From NCBI GenBank assembly GCA_029718625.1, contig CM056376.1, positions 88,182,333 through 88,246,332 on the forward strand: 64,000 nt of DNA, given 5' to 3'. The notes beneath the pieces were generated by a model. It had not been told where the DNA came from and searched no databases. It worked only from the letters and a program-made list of their open reading frames with translations. This DNA comes from Synaphobranchus kaupii (Eukaryota; Chordata; Actinopteri; Anguilliformes; Synaphobranchidae). A program made the position numbers and the translations under genes. Shown here piece after piece: positions 47,407-60,523 of this stretch (position 1 is its first letter; each line of letters opens with the position of its first letter).

Positions 47407-50400
47407 CCCTTCTGTAAATCTTTCTAATCCTACTGCTCTTGCACAAGAAACGTCCCAAGCTCTAAAACCAATGCTGGGGCCTGTCAGGACTGATACGGAA
47501 AGTGTTCCATACGTGTTCCATACAAAGACCATACATGCTGTTAGGAACCGGCTTCTTTTCAAGTAATCCAAGTCAGGACAATGCAGGAACTCACCACCAC
47601 AACAAACTCTTCACTAGAAAAGGTAAAAGTTGATTGTATGACACGCCAGCCGGCGGGAAGATCACTGAAACCCAGCACAAGTTTGTCGTACAGCAACCTT
47701 CAACACACTGGTCACAAAATCTCTTTGTTCCATAATGACATATGCTTTTCATTCATCAACAACCCACGCCATTAGTCACGCGCGATAACTTACGGCACCT
47801 ACTGTAGATGTCCGGTCAGGGAGGGCAGAGGCCTGTCTAAAGATCAGCCCTCACCTGCTACATCAAATCGTTGATCTCTACACACACATGCTTAATTACT
47901 CTTATAGCACAAATTAAACACCCATCAATGTCCATCATGTCTATACTGAACACTGATTATCTTCCTTTCTCACACCATGCAGACCCAATGAGTAATATTG
48001 TAGACTGTTTCTGTCTCATTTTCCCATGATACTGAAACACGCTGAACTGTTTCTGTTCCTCTTTCAATGAATGATCGGAATATCTACTTCATATTTTATT
48101 AATGTGGTTTGTGTTGCATGACACCCAGTCCATATGGGCTAATAAGACACATTCATCATTTCCATAGATACAAATCAATACACTGTAAGTATCGCTTTCG
48201 TCAGCAGGCTTATAGATACAGACAGCCATGTCAACAAGCCTGCCACTACAAAAACACACATTTTAAACTGTGAATTTACGAAACAAAATATATAATGTGA
48301 ACCACCTGCAAAGAAACGACGAGAAATGTATGTTCCGATTGCAGAGCAAAGACATTTATTTGTCTCGAGCACAGAAAAACAGATGTGCTTTCAGCATCCT
48401 CAACACATTTTTAATTATTCATTTAAATTATTTTCAAATTTCAAACACAAGAATAATTTACATATTTAATAAACATCTGGCTGTTGCTATTATAAGATTG
48501 CAATTAATTAAACTCAGTCATCATGTGAAATCCCCTGCTATCAGTTCTGGCAAAAGGGGTCAGCTGTGTTACTGTAAGATAGTGCTTTAACCTTCAAAAC
48601 ATTTAACAAATTACAAAGAGTATTTCATAGACGTCTTATCGCCTGCTGCAAATAAGTAAAGAGAGATGGTAGCCATCTTGGAATGTTGTAACTAAACATT
48701 TTGAGCTTAAAGGGTAAATCCACCCAAAAAAGGTACAACTTATTAATTCTCTCTCTGTGGCTGGAAAGAAAAAATTCTGTTCTGAGATATTTGAATATAA
48801 AGTTGAAAATTCGGTTATTTTGAAGTATACCTCTACCACTTCCTCGTTTTTTTTTTTTTTTTTCTCTTTTTCTCCCAATTTGGTAGCCAATTGGACCCTA
48901 TACAATTAAATTCCCCCGTGTAGCAACTGCTAGAGAATTGCCGCTACAACCCCTTCATCTGGTAGCAGGATAGAGGTTGCCACGTCCTCTTCAGGGCGTG
49001 ACTCCTCGAGCTCCTAACCATGAGAAAACAATTTTTTGTGGCTCAGACAAAAACCAATCGAAGAGATAGGCCACGTGCACGTTCACGACAGGGTCTGTGG
49101 AAGCAGTGGGATGGGGTGTCTCTCTTTCTCTATGGGCAGGGCCAAGGGATGTTATGACTTTGAAATGCTTTGACAACAAATGCAACCGTTAAGAAAGTTG
49201 CGTACTTCAGCTTTAAAGAAGCCACGTTCTCCACCAGCTGAGCACAGTTAGATCTGATTTGATTGAGATCTGAATCACGGACTAATGGAAGCTTGAGAAA
49301 TGGTTAGGTAAAATCTGAAAATAGGATAACACTTTCAGCTGATTCCATATTACATAATGAGCTCATCAACCTCAACAGCTAGAGGGAAGTTGAGAAACAA
49401 CATAGATTCATCATTGTACTGGATGTCTTGAAATGCGAACTGAAGCATATGTACGGCTGACAAAAGGCAGTCAGGTGTGGAGGCAAAGCATCATCGCTAA
49501 GCAAGTCGTACAGAGTTTGCGTGTATACGGACAGCAATATCTCGGAGGCTATCAAATTCGATGCCCCCATTTCACACGATGAGGGTACCATCTCAAGTAA
49601 CAGCTCAGCTAACGGTTTATGTTCCCATAAAGTTCCTGCGACACTGTAAAGGTGAAACAAAGCTGTTAAGATGTTGGCGAGGATACTGTGAGTATGCCAT
49701 ACGTATGCCAGAGTGACCGACTCATCTTATCATTCTCTAAGCAATGCTTAAACATAGTGTCATGACAACGCTGTGGGAAGATAGAACTGTAGGAGTTTTT
49801 TTTAACTATCATTGCTGTGTATGGTGAGTAGCATATCAAACAACTGACCATTAGATTTAGTCAGAGTGGCCCCGCCCTATACGTCCAGAGGCAACAGGGT
49901 ATAACGTGTTGCCCTCTGGACTAGTGCTATACAAAGCATTATGCATAGCATCAGTAATGGACACACCCTGTGATCAGTATCCTGACTGGACGGCCACACA
50001 GAGCTAAGCTGACTTGACCTACAAGATTAACTGCTTAGACGAAAATGTCTGATAATCACAGGCTTTACGCCGATTATCATAAACCCTTAAACTTCTAAAT
50101 TTCTCATTTATTTCCTTTTTTCTCTGTGGAAAATGAACTTAGGGTCATGCCGTTTGGTACAGAGGACACTGTTTCCCTCAAGATAATCTTCAGGGCAGGA
50201 GCCCTGTGTTTGCATCTTGTTCAATAAATCATAATAGTGATTAAGGGATAAATCTGAAATAGTGTTTAATAAAGTCAAGGATAATGGTTTGACTTTTACT
50301 GATTGTGAACAGCAAGGATGTGAGGATGTTTTTTTGTACAAACAGGCCTAGTTTGGACTTTGAAACAAATATAGTTTTGAATGGGATAACCAAGACCTCA

Positions 50401-53124
50401 ACTGATTTATTGTGATATTTTGAAGACTTGTTTCTAGTCCATTTTGGTTCATCAGCAGCATCATGAAAATTCATAAATTTAAAAAAAGTTTAAAAAAATA
50501 AATGAAAAAATATATATATATTTTTGTTCGAGAAAGGTCTCATCAGTGAAAAAAGTCTGTGTCTGCAATAAAAGTAATGAACTTTGTAAAACGAATGAAT
50601 TTTGCATTTAGTGTTTATCCCCCATTAATTTATAAGCCGCTAACATCGTGCTAATAAAAAAACAACAAAAGGGACTGGTGCTCTAAAATGTTTTCTCGCA
50701 GGCCTTCAACCTGAAACGAGCACTTTTAAAAACCTGTCAAACCCCTTTTCCTCCCTGTGGAAACTAATCTTCTCACAGCCACAGCAAAGTGACACAAATT
50801 ACAACAAAAGTCTCACCTCTGTAGAAAAAAAAAAGTGGGAGATAGAAGAGCAGTTTTACGAAAGGTCACTGTGAAATTGCAGAAAGCTCGCCAGGAGCAC
50901 AGGGGAGCAATGCTTACATTACCAACCCAGCTGAGAAGGGATGGAACAAATGACAACCGAAAATGTGTCTCGTCACCCCCGCGACCCTGGGAGATGCCTG
51001 GCTGGGTCCTGCCAATCTGCTTCCGTCAAGCAGCATGCTGGGACGTCACACGTGTTGGTTGAACCTGTAGCCTTCATGTATGCAATCGCATTGTAATAAT
51101 GCTGTCGCGACAACACTGTAATAGCTATGCAGTTGTTTCCTTTGCGATTGCTGCGTTTCCCCCTTAGCCCCAAACCGACAACATCCGTAAACATGTCATT
51201 TTTAAGGTGTTAAAAGTTGTGCAAAAAATGTGTACTTACAAAGACAAAGATAATTCGACATGTATGTATTTAGCAAAGGATGTGCCGAGTGAGAGGCCGG
51301 GTCCAACTGAGGTGGCGACATTGTACATCAGGTCCATTAAATCACGAAATCGACTCAGTGTTAGACCTGTAAAAAGACAGAAATCTGACCAATATGCACA
51401 CCTGCACAATCCACAATGCGGGCAGCATGTGGCCCATGGCAACAGGTGATAATTGGTGGGAGCACTGTAGAGGATATATGTTTGTTAATTGGTTGGCCAG
51501 CTACATTTGTGGCTTCTGATTCCACACTACCCGCGCCAGCGCCCAGCGTATTGCACTGTGAGACCCGTTTGTGCATACCCCAACACAGTAAGCTTCCACA
51601 GCATTGCGGAGGCAGGGGCCCCGCCGACATCATCAATGCCCATATTCAGTGAGCACTGGAGGGTGATAGAGGCACCGCTGCTCTCGAGCAAGCAGCGACC
51701 GCGGTCGTCATGCTGAAAATTGTTTGACGGATGCGCGGCCAATTTTTCACGGTCAATATTTAGGGTAAAGGGGGAGGACAATGAGGTGTCTTTGACAGGG
51801 CTCGGGCCGTTAACTGGACTGGTGATGGAATGCGTTTGACAACCATAAATCCGACCTTCGTTTCTCGGCAGAAGCTTTTGCCAGTGCGGCTACAGACGTC
51901 AGAGGTTCTTCTCATTATTCATCACCCCAGGAAAATGGCGAGGCAATTAATCCATTCAGCTTCTGGGACTCTGCAATGTCGTTGTTCACGTCACATTGCC
52001 GCCTAATTACACTCATTTAACATCATTAAAAGCAAAACTGTCTAAACGCACACTTTTTTCCCCCCCTCTCTCAGGCCTGGAGTGGAGGACTCTACACAAC
52101 ACTGGGGTCACAGTGCACTTTTGCATTTGGTGAAAAATGGAGGGATTCATAGCCGCTGTGAGCCCCAGGGGACTCTTTTACGGAACAGTCAGCACTTCTT
52201 CCACCTGGTTTGTACCGCATTAGCGCGCTTTGATCAACAAGACGAAACAAAGGGAATAGCCTTTATGTCTGTGATGATGTCTGTGCTGGAGTCCGCGGAC
52301 GAGTCGGTGTCTATACAGGTGTCCGTACGGGAGTCCGTGTCAGTTCTGACTACGCGCTCTCCGCCTAATCTTCTGTGTAAACTGTGTGTTCGGCCTTCAA
52401 CGTGTCATGTGGATCACACTTGCTGCTCTTACTCTGACACTGTAAAGTATCAGAGAAAAAGAGGTTGCTTTTTGCAAAGCTCCTCATGCCTTTAAAGTGT
52501 ATTACAAATCGATTTCACTTCCTCTGAGTAGTTCTGAAACTCTAGACACGGTTTCTTCCTCAGGTCTTATTTGGTTTGCGAGGGGAAAGCAGACACCTGC
52601 TGCCTAGAATGTGAAGAGAGGAGATAAAGACAGAAACAACTGAATCCTCTGTGTTTGTACTGATCTGTTCCCCCTACGGGATGAGAACACGACTGCCTCT
52701 GTCACAGTGTAAGACACAGCTACAGGTAACACACGCAAACACAAACACAGACACATCCCACCCCGCCACCGTCACGTACATACACAGTCGTACACTACTC
52801 ACCAATTCCCTACACTAACATAAATACACATCCTCTCACAGACACATACATAAACATACGACATTCACCCCAAAATCACACACAACCCCTCCCTCCCACA
52901 CGCACACACTCACGTCTCTTTCCCCCATACACAGACGAGCGAGCGAACCAGTGCATGTTCAGACAGACGCGAGCGCGAAATAAGAATAACAAAACCACAA
53001 GCTCACTACATGCGTTCTCCAATTCTGCATATCAACTAGTTCGCTCCCACAGTACTTACTGCAGCCATTGGCAACTGGGTTTGTTAAGAAAGGTGTTTAA
53101 AGGAACATAACGTTTCACTACGAC

Positions 53125-53175
<51 letters not shown>

Positions 53176-55978
53176 AAGGGCTGCACGCCAGCTGAAACAA
53201 TGCCGTAGCTTTGCTGTTTTACAAGAGCACCGTGACACTGTGAACACTTTGTTTGTCTTGGTTCTTTGAGCCCGGCTTCCTTTCAGTCACTGATTTCCAG
53301 GAGAGAGCTGGGATCGGTTAAGTGGAAGTTTCTTGGTATTTATCCTTATTTTTGTAGTTTCCCTTTTCATGAGACAGTGACATAGATATGGAAGCTCCCA
53401 GATGAGACCGCCACAGCTAGGCTTCGTATCGACAGCTGTTTGTGCCGTTTGGTCATATTTTCTGCCTGTGTACCCTGTCATAATCCTCCAAATGATACCC
53501 CCACCCAATGATAGCCTGGCTGTGGGTTTGACACAAAGTCTACCAGGCCTTACATCACCGCCTTTAACAGAGAATCGCCCTGACAGAGAGTAACCAGAAA
53601 CAACTTCTAATACAGCGGAACACTTTCAAATTTTCACCCAACAGTGCGAATCTCTTGCAGGAAGTTGTACCATGAGCGTCTCTCTGCTCATTCGCTGAGC
53701 TTTCTCAGGCCACGTCTGGCTTCCTGTGCACCCTGCTGTATCTGAAAATGTTCATCTTGGACCTTCTGAGTGAAAAACAGGAAGGTCCCAGTATGCTTTC
53801 AGGGATAAATTTTGTGCTCACTAAATTCTGAGACCTGACTCCCAAAAGAAATAGCAGAATATTTTATCACAGCATTTGTAATTACTGAAATTTGAAGCAA
53901 TGCTGAAACCAAACAGTTAACTCTGGCACCAGCTTTTTAAGCACTCACACGCTGAGTTGAACTTACAGTTCAAGAGTACTAGTGTTGAGCATATGAGTCA
54001 CGTTTACTGTAATAAGAGCAAAGACAAAACGTGTCCTCGACAGGTTGGGTCTAGATAACATCCAGTTCTTCACACTTAATTTTGTGTTTAAAGCAGACAT
54101 TCAGGTTTGTGGGGACAATGGCACCCGATTCTGTGTGTGCGTGTATGAGGGGGGTTGAGGATATTCCTCAACTGCAGTCTCACAAGCTCCGTAATAATCT
54201 AAGTTTAATCAACTTTTTTCAATTAATCCATTGAAACAGATTTCAAAACCAACTTAAATTTCACATACTGTATGGTGTGGTGATAGAATATTTGGCGCCC
54301 CCTAGCACGCTCCAAGGATGACAGGAGCAGCCACACTGATGCATGTTAACACACCATGTTGCCATGGGAACTAATTTTGTTGTGTGGGCGACAGAGGGGC
54401 TTGAGTATGCTGCAATGACAGAAAGATTTAATATTGAGCACAAAATAGATGAACACATAAAACAAAATGGCAGGGTAAACCATCTGGAGATGTGTACAGG
54501 AGAAGAGGAATGAGGAGACAGGCTAGCTTCTCTTTCATCAGTGTCTGGGGAAGCCACATCATGGAAGCGCAACAGCAACTTCTAAAGGGAACCAAGGATC
54601 CTTCTCTGGAAACTGATCAATGCTGTGCCACATTAAAGTCAAATAATATCTACAACGGAAGCTTCATGCAGATCACTGGAAAATTCCTTTCTGAAACAAT
54701 TCATTTTTAGAGGAAGCACTTGGGTGGACAGATTGAGAACACAGAAAATAGTTAAGTTTATCACAAATTAAGTATTTTTTTCTTCAGTCTAGAGTACAGG
54801 TTTAATTAGCGCCAATGTAAAAAGTCTCTGGCCTCAGCTGTGCCAGTCACAGAGTGCTACTTCAAAACCGCTGCTAAAATGAGGCTACGCTGCTGCAGAA
54901 TCACTCTAGGGACGATATGTGCCAACTGGGTGACTGGTTCAACAAAGTGGAGCCAAAATGAAAAAGGGAAGATCTATTGCCTATATCTATAAAACAAACT
55001 TTAAGGAAAACCGCCAACGGCAAACCTTGTGCTCAAAAAACAGTCTCCGTGGCTCGGGCATTACCATGATGACGAGTTATGGGCTTACTTGGCAGGGGCT
55101 TCTGAGCAATGTATCTGAATTACGGTGCTGCAGGAACGCGGCACACTGGAGGAAGAAAACACTGCTCCCTGGCAGCCCCGTCTTCCGGAATGAATAACGG
55201 ACAATCGCCTCAGAGCGACAGCGCCATTATCCTCATTCGGGTGATGGCGCCACAACTGGCTCGCATCCTCTAGGTCGTGTTCCATTCTGCTGCGGCCAGT
55301 ATTTTCCCATAAGGAAGCAGGGAGTGTGTGTGGGAGGGGCTAGGGCACCTAACCCATGGGTGTGACCGATAGTTTGTGGACTTGGGTTTTAGAACTGTGA
55401 AGACGTGCCCTGGAAGGCTTACAGTTAGTATAGCTCCCATATTAACTTGTATTGGTTTATTACACAGCATCATTTACTTTGCCCAGTAGATGAGTGTGAT
55501 AAGGTGAACTTGTGCAAACAAGGTCCAAAATACACTTTTTGGCTTACCTGCCTAGGTGCCGGGTACATGAAAAAAACTACCAACCAGACGTATATTTTAC
55601 TAGCCAAAATACAGAAATTGCACTATATCATCTCAGGTGGTCCCCTATGCAATTTTAAATCAATTTAATAAACAAAATAACCATTCCCCTCTGCAATAAC
55701 CATTTAAAATGAGAAATAGAACAAGGATTTAGTGCAAGCAAGATAATTCATTAAATGATAGACTGCCAATCTTAAAGATTGCCTTAGATATTAAGTAGCA
55801 TTGCTGAAACAAAATGCATATTTACACAGGGTTCATACAGACGTTTTAAACTAAATCAGACACGACAGATTCAAGACACAATTTTAGATTCAGAGAGGAT
55901 CGTTTCTAACTAACATTTTAACAGTATCCATCAGTAAAGGTACTTGCTTTGTCATTAATGTCATGGCAGGCTGAGTTG
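47407..55978. other. Non-coding sequence with scattered minor repeats
   Basis: No gene was recognised. At about 48715-49220 is a composite repeat-like segment with a T run (about 48846-48863) and the fish-repeat-like phrase tttctcccaatttggtagcc. A hairpin lies at 49884-49921, an (AC)n tract at about 53129-53168, and an AC-rich patch at about 52730-52920. Short frames at about 52082, 54492 and 55085 have no recognisable domains. Confidence 0.45.
49884..49921. other. Inverted repeat / hairpin
   Basis: gtccagaggcaaca pairs with tgttgccctctggac with a single bulged base and a loop of about 9 nt. It may be the remnant of a small foldback element. No function can be inferred. Confidence 0.6.
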
Positions 55979-57815
55979 GCTAGTATCATAAGGTAAGGTA
56001 AGGGTAATGTTAGACAGAATTATAATATCATAAGGTAAGGTAAGGGTAATGTTAGAAAGAATTATAATATCATAAGGTAAGGTAAGGGTAATGTTAGACA
56101 GAATTATAATATCATAAGGTAAGGTAAGGGTAATGTTAGACAGAATTATAATATCATAAGGTAAGGTAAGGGTAATGTTAGACAGAATTATAATATCATA
56201 AGGTAAGGTAAGGGTAATGTTAGACAGAATTATAATATCATAAGGTAAGGTAAGGGTAATGTTAGACAGAATTATAATATCATAAGGTAAGGGTAATGTT
56301 AGACAGAATTATAATATCATAAGGTAAGGTAAGGGTAATGTTAGACAGAATTATAATATCATAAGGTAAGGTAAGGGTAATGTTAGACTAATATCATAAG
56401 GTAAGGGTAATGTTAGTCTAATATCATAAGGTAAGGTAAGGGTAATGTTAGACTAATATCATAAGGTAAGGTAAGGGTAATGTTAGACTAATATCATAAG
56501 GTAAGGTAAGGGTAATGTTAGTCTAATATCATAAGGTAAGGTAAGGGTAATGTTAGACTAATATCATAAGGTAAGGTAAGGGTAATGTTAGACTAATATC
56601 ATAAGGTAAGGTAAGGGTAATGTTAGTCTAATATCATAAGGTAAGGTAAGGGTAATGTTAGACTAATATCATAAGGTAAGGTAAGGGTAATGTTAGTCTA
56701 ATATCATAAGGTAAGGTAAGGGTAATGTTAGTCTAATATCATAAGGTAAGGTAAGGGTAATGTTAGTCTAATATCATAAGGTAAGGTAAGGGTAATGTTA
56801 GTCTAATATCATAAGGTAAGGTAAGGGTAATGTTAGTCTAATATCATAAGGTAAGGTAAGGGTAATGTTAGTCTAATATCATAAGTTAAGGTAAGGGTAA
56901 TGTCAGTCTAATATCACAAGGTAAGGTAAGGGTAATGTTAGGGTAATGTTAGTCTAATATCATAAGGTAAGGTAAGGGTAATGTTAGTCTAATATCATAA
57001 GGTAAGGTAAGGGTAATGTCAGTCTAATATCATAAGGTAAGGTAAGGGTAATGTTAGACTAATATCATAAGGTAAGGGTAATGTTAGGGTAATGTTAGTC
57101 TAATATCATAAGGTAAGGTAAGGGTAATGTTAGGGTAATGTTAGTCTAATATCATAAGGTAAGGTAAGGGTAATGTCAGTCTAATATCATAAGGTAAGGT
57201 AAGGGTAATGTTAGACTAATATCATAAGGTAAGGTAAGGGTAATGTTAGTCTAATATCATAAGGTAAGGTAAGGGTAATGTTAGACTAATATCATAAGGT
57301 AAGGGTAATGTTAGTCTAATATCATAAGGTAAGGTAAGGGTAATGTTAGTCTAATATCATAAGGTAAGGTAAGGGTAATGTTAGTCTAATATCATAAGGT
57401 AAGGTAAGGGTAATGTTAGTCTAATATCATAAGGTAAGGTAAGGGTAATGTTAGTCTAATATCATAAGGTAAGGTAAGGGTAATGTTAGTCTAATATCAT
57501 AAGGTAAGGTAAGGGTAATGTCAGTCTAATATCATAAGGTAAGGTAAGGGTAATGTTAGGGTAATGTTAGTCTAATATCATAAGGTAAGGTAAGGGTAAT
57601 GTTAGGGTAATGTTAGTCTAATATCATAAGGTAAGGTAAGGGTAATGTCAGTCTAATATCATAAGGTAAGGTAAGGGTAATGTTAGACTAATATCATAAG
57701 GTAAGGGTAATGTTAGGGTAATGTTAGTCTAATATCATAAGGTAAGGTAAGGGTAATGTTAGGGTAATGTTAGTCTAATATCATAAGGTAAGGTAAGGGT
57801 AATGTTAGACACAAT
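55979..57815. repeat. 35/42-bp minisatellite array (about 50 units)
   Basis: The left part (to about 56390) uses a 42-bp unit (aatatcataaggtaaggtaa, then gggtaatgttagacagaattat). The centre uses a 35-bp unit lacking seven bases (agaatta), with a gac to gtc change in many copies. The last unit (ttagacacaattatg near 57800) is again of the longer type, so the short form probably arose and expanded inside an older array. Blocks with a doubled gttagggtaat word near 56936-57180 recur near 57545-57780. On the minus strand (plxna4 sense) each 35-bp unit reads actaacattacccttacctt, then accttatgatattag. Confidence 0.96.
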
Positions 57816-58684
57816 TATGTCTTCATTTTTCGCCGTCCCACGTTATCATCATTCGGATCTTTTCCTGTGACGCTTGGATGCCAGGAAAATGTCTCACATC
57901 GGGATGAGATAGAAAAATCTAAATCTAAATATTTAGCTGGCAAGTTTTAGCTGCTAACAAAACAAGAGGCGTTAGTATTCCTGCAATAGCCTACTAGTCA
58001 GACACAGTCTCAATTAAAAACGCACCTTTATGATCGGGCTTATAATCAGTTATAGCCTAGAGACGGAGCAGAAGCCTGTAGTCATAGATTTTGAGGTGAC
58101 ATCCTTTCCTTGCTGTCTCCTGTCAACAGCTGTAACCCCCCACTTTCTCTGGGCTAGGTAGGGGGTCAGAGCTGTTGATAAGTTGGTACAGTTGTTTCCC
58201 TCTCATGACAGCATGAGTTCTCAATATCTGTCCCAGTAGCCATGCAGCTGTAGATTACTAATGGTGGAGCCACTTGTGAAATCTCCAATTGGTATCCCTG
58301 TTGCACTTCCCTAACTGCCCATTCTCAATTTTGCCTACACAAACCACTGGCAGGGCACTTGCCCCAAATTCAGAGAATGACGTTGTCATCTGCACTGCTA
58401 AAATAGTGATGTACATTTAACACCCTATGGTGTTAAATGTACACCAGCAGTGTTAAATTTACAACAACATTTTTGCTGCGTGGACTCTCCCAACTCTGCT
58501 TTCTGGGTTCCCCACTGTATGCACCCCCCGCCCCCGCCCCCCTCTCCTTCCTTCCGTCACCGTCTGCCCCTCCTCACCATCACCGCTCGGCCCCACACAC
58601 TGTCTGAGCCGCCACCTCAAGTCTGTCACCTAGCTGCTGCTAATTTCATTAACATGAACGTTGACTGATTGACCACGTTGGTCA
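57816..58684. other. Non-coding sequence with one perfect hairpin
   Basis: No gene was recognised. The segment includes the 58411-58442 hairpin and a C-rich patch near 58522-58545. Confidence 0.4.
58411..58442. other. Perfect 14-bp hairpin with 4-nt loop
   Basis: gtacatttaacacc, loop ctat, ggtgttaaatgtac. A related half-word (gtgttaaatttac) follows at about 58450. GTGTTAAAT words are common in fish foldback repeats, so a repeat remnant is likelier than a functional RNA. Confidence 0.8.
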
Positions 58685-58890
58685 TTAATACCCACACCCT
58701 GAGCTGACCAGAAGAGGACGGGCTGCCCTGGTTCCTCCCAAGGTTTCTTCCTATCTGCCACCCAGGGAGTTTCTCCTGGCCACTGTCACACTAGGCCTGC
58801 TCTTGTGGGGGCTTAGGCCAGGGTTTTCTGAAGTGTATTGTGACAATTGTTTGTAAAATGCACCATAAAGTTTGATTTGAATTTTCATTT
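58685..58890 (+). mobile_element. Fragment of a common fish interspersed repeat
   Basis: The phrases tggttcctcccaaggtttct, tcctatctgccacccaggga, gtttctcctggccactgtca and ggggcttaggccagggtttt, then an end rich in ttgatttgaattttc, match a widespread teleost repeat module (caaggtttcttcct...gggagtttttcctcgccac). The family name is not assigned and the boundaries are approximate. Confidence 0.6.
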
Positions 58891-59097
58891 GGTTTGATTA
58901 CTGTAGTTCAGTCAAAAAGCTCTCAGTGATTTAATTTTCCTCAACCAGGGCCAATGGTTAAATGGCAGATTCCAGCCTAGGATTCAAACCCATGGGTCCA
59001 TGGTTTACACTCCTATCCTATATGAAACATTAACACTGAAAACAAGTAGGCTAGCTCCATATCTGGTCTCAGAAGTTCAATGTTCATAGCATGTATT

Positions 59098-59186
59098 TGT
59101 TTATTTAATTTATTTAATCCTTTATTTAACCCAGTAAGTTCATTGAGAACATATTCTCTTTCACAACAATGACCTAGCCAAGACGC
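59098..59186 (+). mobile_element. Short repeat fragment (tttatttaacccagtaagtt type)
   Basis: The sequence tcctttatttaacccagtaa, then gttcattgagaacatattct, resembles a widespread fish repeat segment (ttatttaaccaggtaagtca, attgagaac). It is too short to classify. Confidence 0.45.
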
Positions 59187-60478
59187 TCAGTGAATACAAA
59201 TATATTCTGAAGGTCTCACACATACAGTCAATCATTCTTCAATCAACAGTTTAATCAATGAAATGTATTATCAGCAGCAAAGGAAGCCTTACTGTTTCAA
59301 AGTTTTCATTTTACAGCGATATTTACTAAAATGTAAAGGGTGAAGTCTGTACCACATGCAAAGCTAAATATTCCATCCAGTTGGGTGTTGTATGAATGTC
59401 AGAAAGGCTGTATTCTATGCTACATAAAAACTAATTTCCAATGCTGAAAACAAGGGTATGATGTATCACACAAAAGCACCGCAACTTCAGACTACATTCT
59501 TCTCCCGTTCATAGACACGATCGTTTGTATTGTCTGCTACCCCATCATCAGCTCCCAAGCTAAGACGCAATATTGTCATTCTGTCACTGTATCATTATAG
59601 TAGTGCAATACCCTGGATACATCATTAAAGAGACACGGCATGTTTTACCTATAATTCCTTTCTGAACGTTTTCACAACATTCAGCTTTAACGTAGCTGAA
59701 ATACCTCTGAAGACCTCACATCTGCCTCATAACCCCCCTGCATCATGCAATATGCACACATACACACACACACACACACACACATCCTCATAGTCCTGCA
59801 GTACACAGTCAAACAAAGACAGGCAGTCTGTCTGTGAGAGACCACATCCAAAGAAACAGTGGACAAGTAGCTCAATAAACGCCACCATTGTACATTGATT
59901 TCTTCAGACTGAATTCAGGATGCTATTTAGTTATATTGCAATAAAGAAAACGGTTGTTCTGCGTTACGCTACAGACCCAGGCCAGCAGCCCCTTGTGTAT
60001 AAATTACCAGATTTTCCTGTTGTACTGTATAGGGATAGGCTAGGGATATATTAAACAGTTGTTTTCTTTACCATTGCAGGGCAAAGAAGCGCCTTGAGGA
60101 GACAAGGAGTTCATGGCATTTCCTCTGAGCCATTAACATCCATATCTAGCCCCTACTCCCCAAAAAACATCTACGTTTCCCTCCCTTATACCAATCCTTT
60201 TCCAGTTCAGTCAACAAAGGTGATATATCGACGCCAACAGTCAATTCCAGAGTAACCACGGACATAGTGATGATAATGGCAGTCACCACTATTAACATTA
60301 GCATTACCCTCGCACTCGTCAGCACTGTCCACAGAAACCTCACACGCCTACATGCACACACGGATACACAAGCACAAACAGGCATGCGTACACACACTCA
60401 AACAGAAACAGGGAATACTGCTGACCAGCTGTTTGTCCAGGAGCCCTCACAGCACAGTGGGCCAAAACACACACAAGC

Positions 60479-60523
<45 letters not shown>

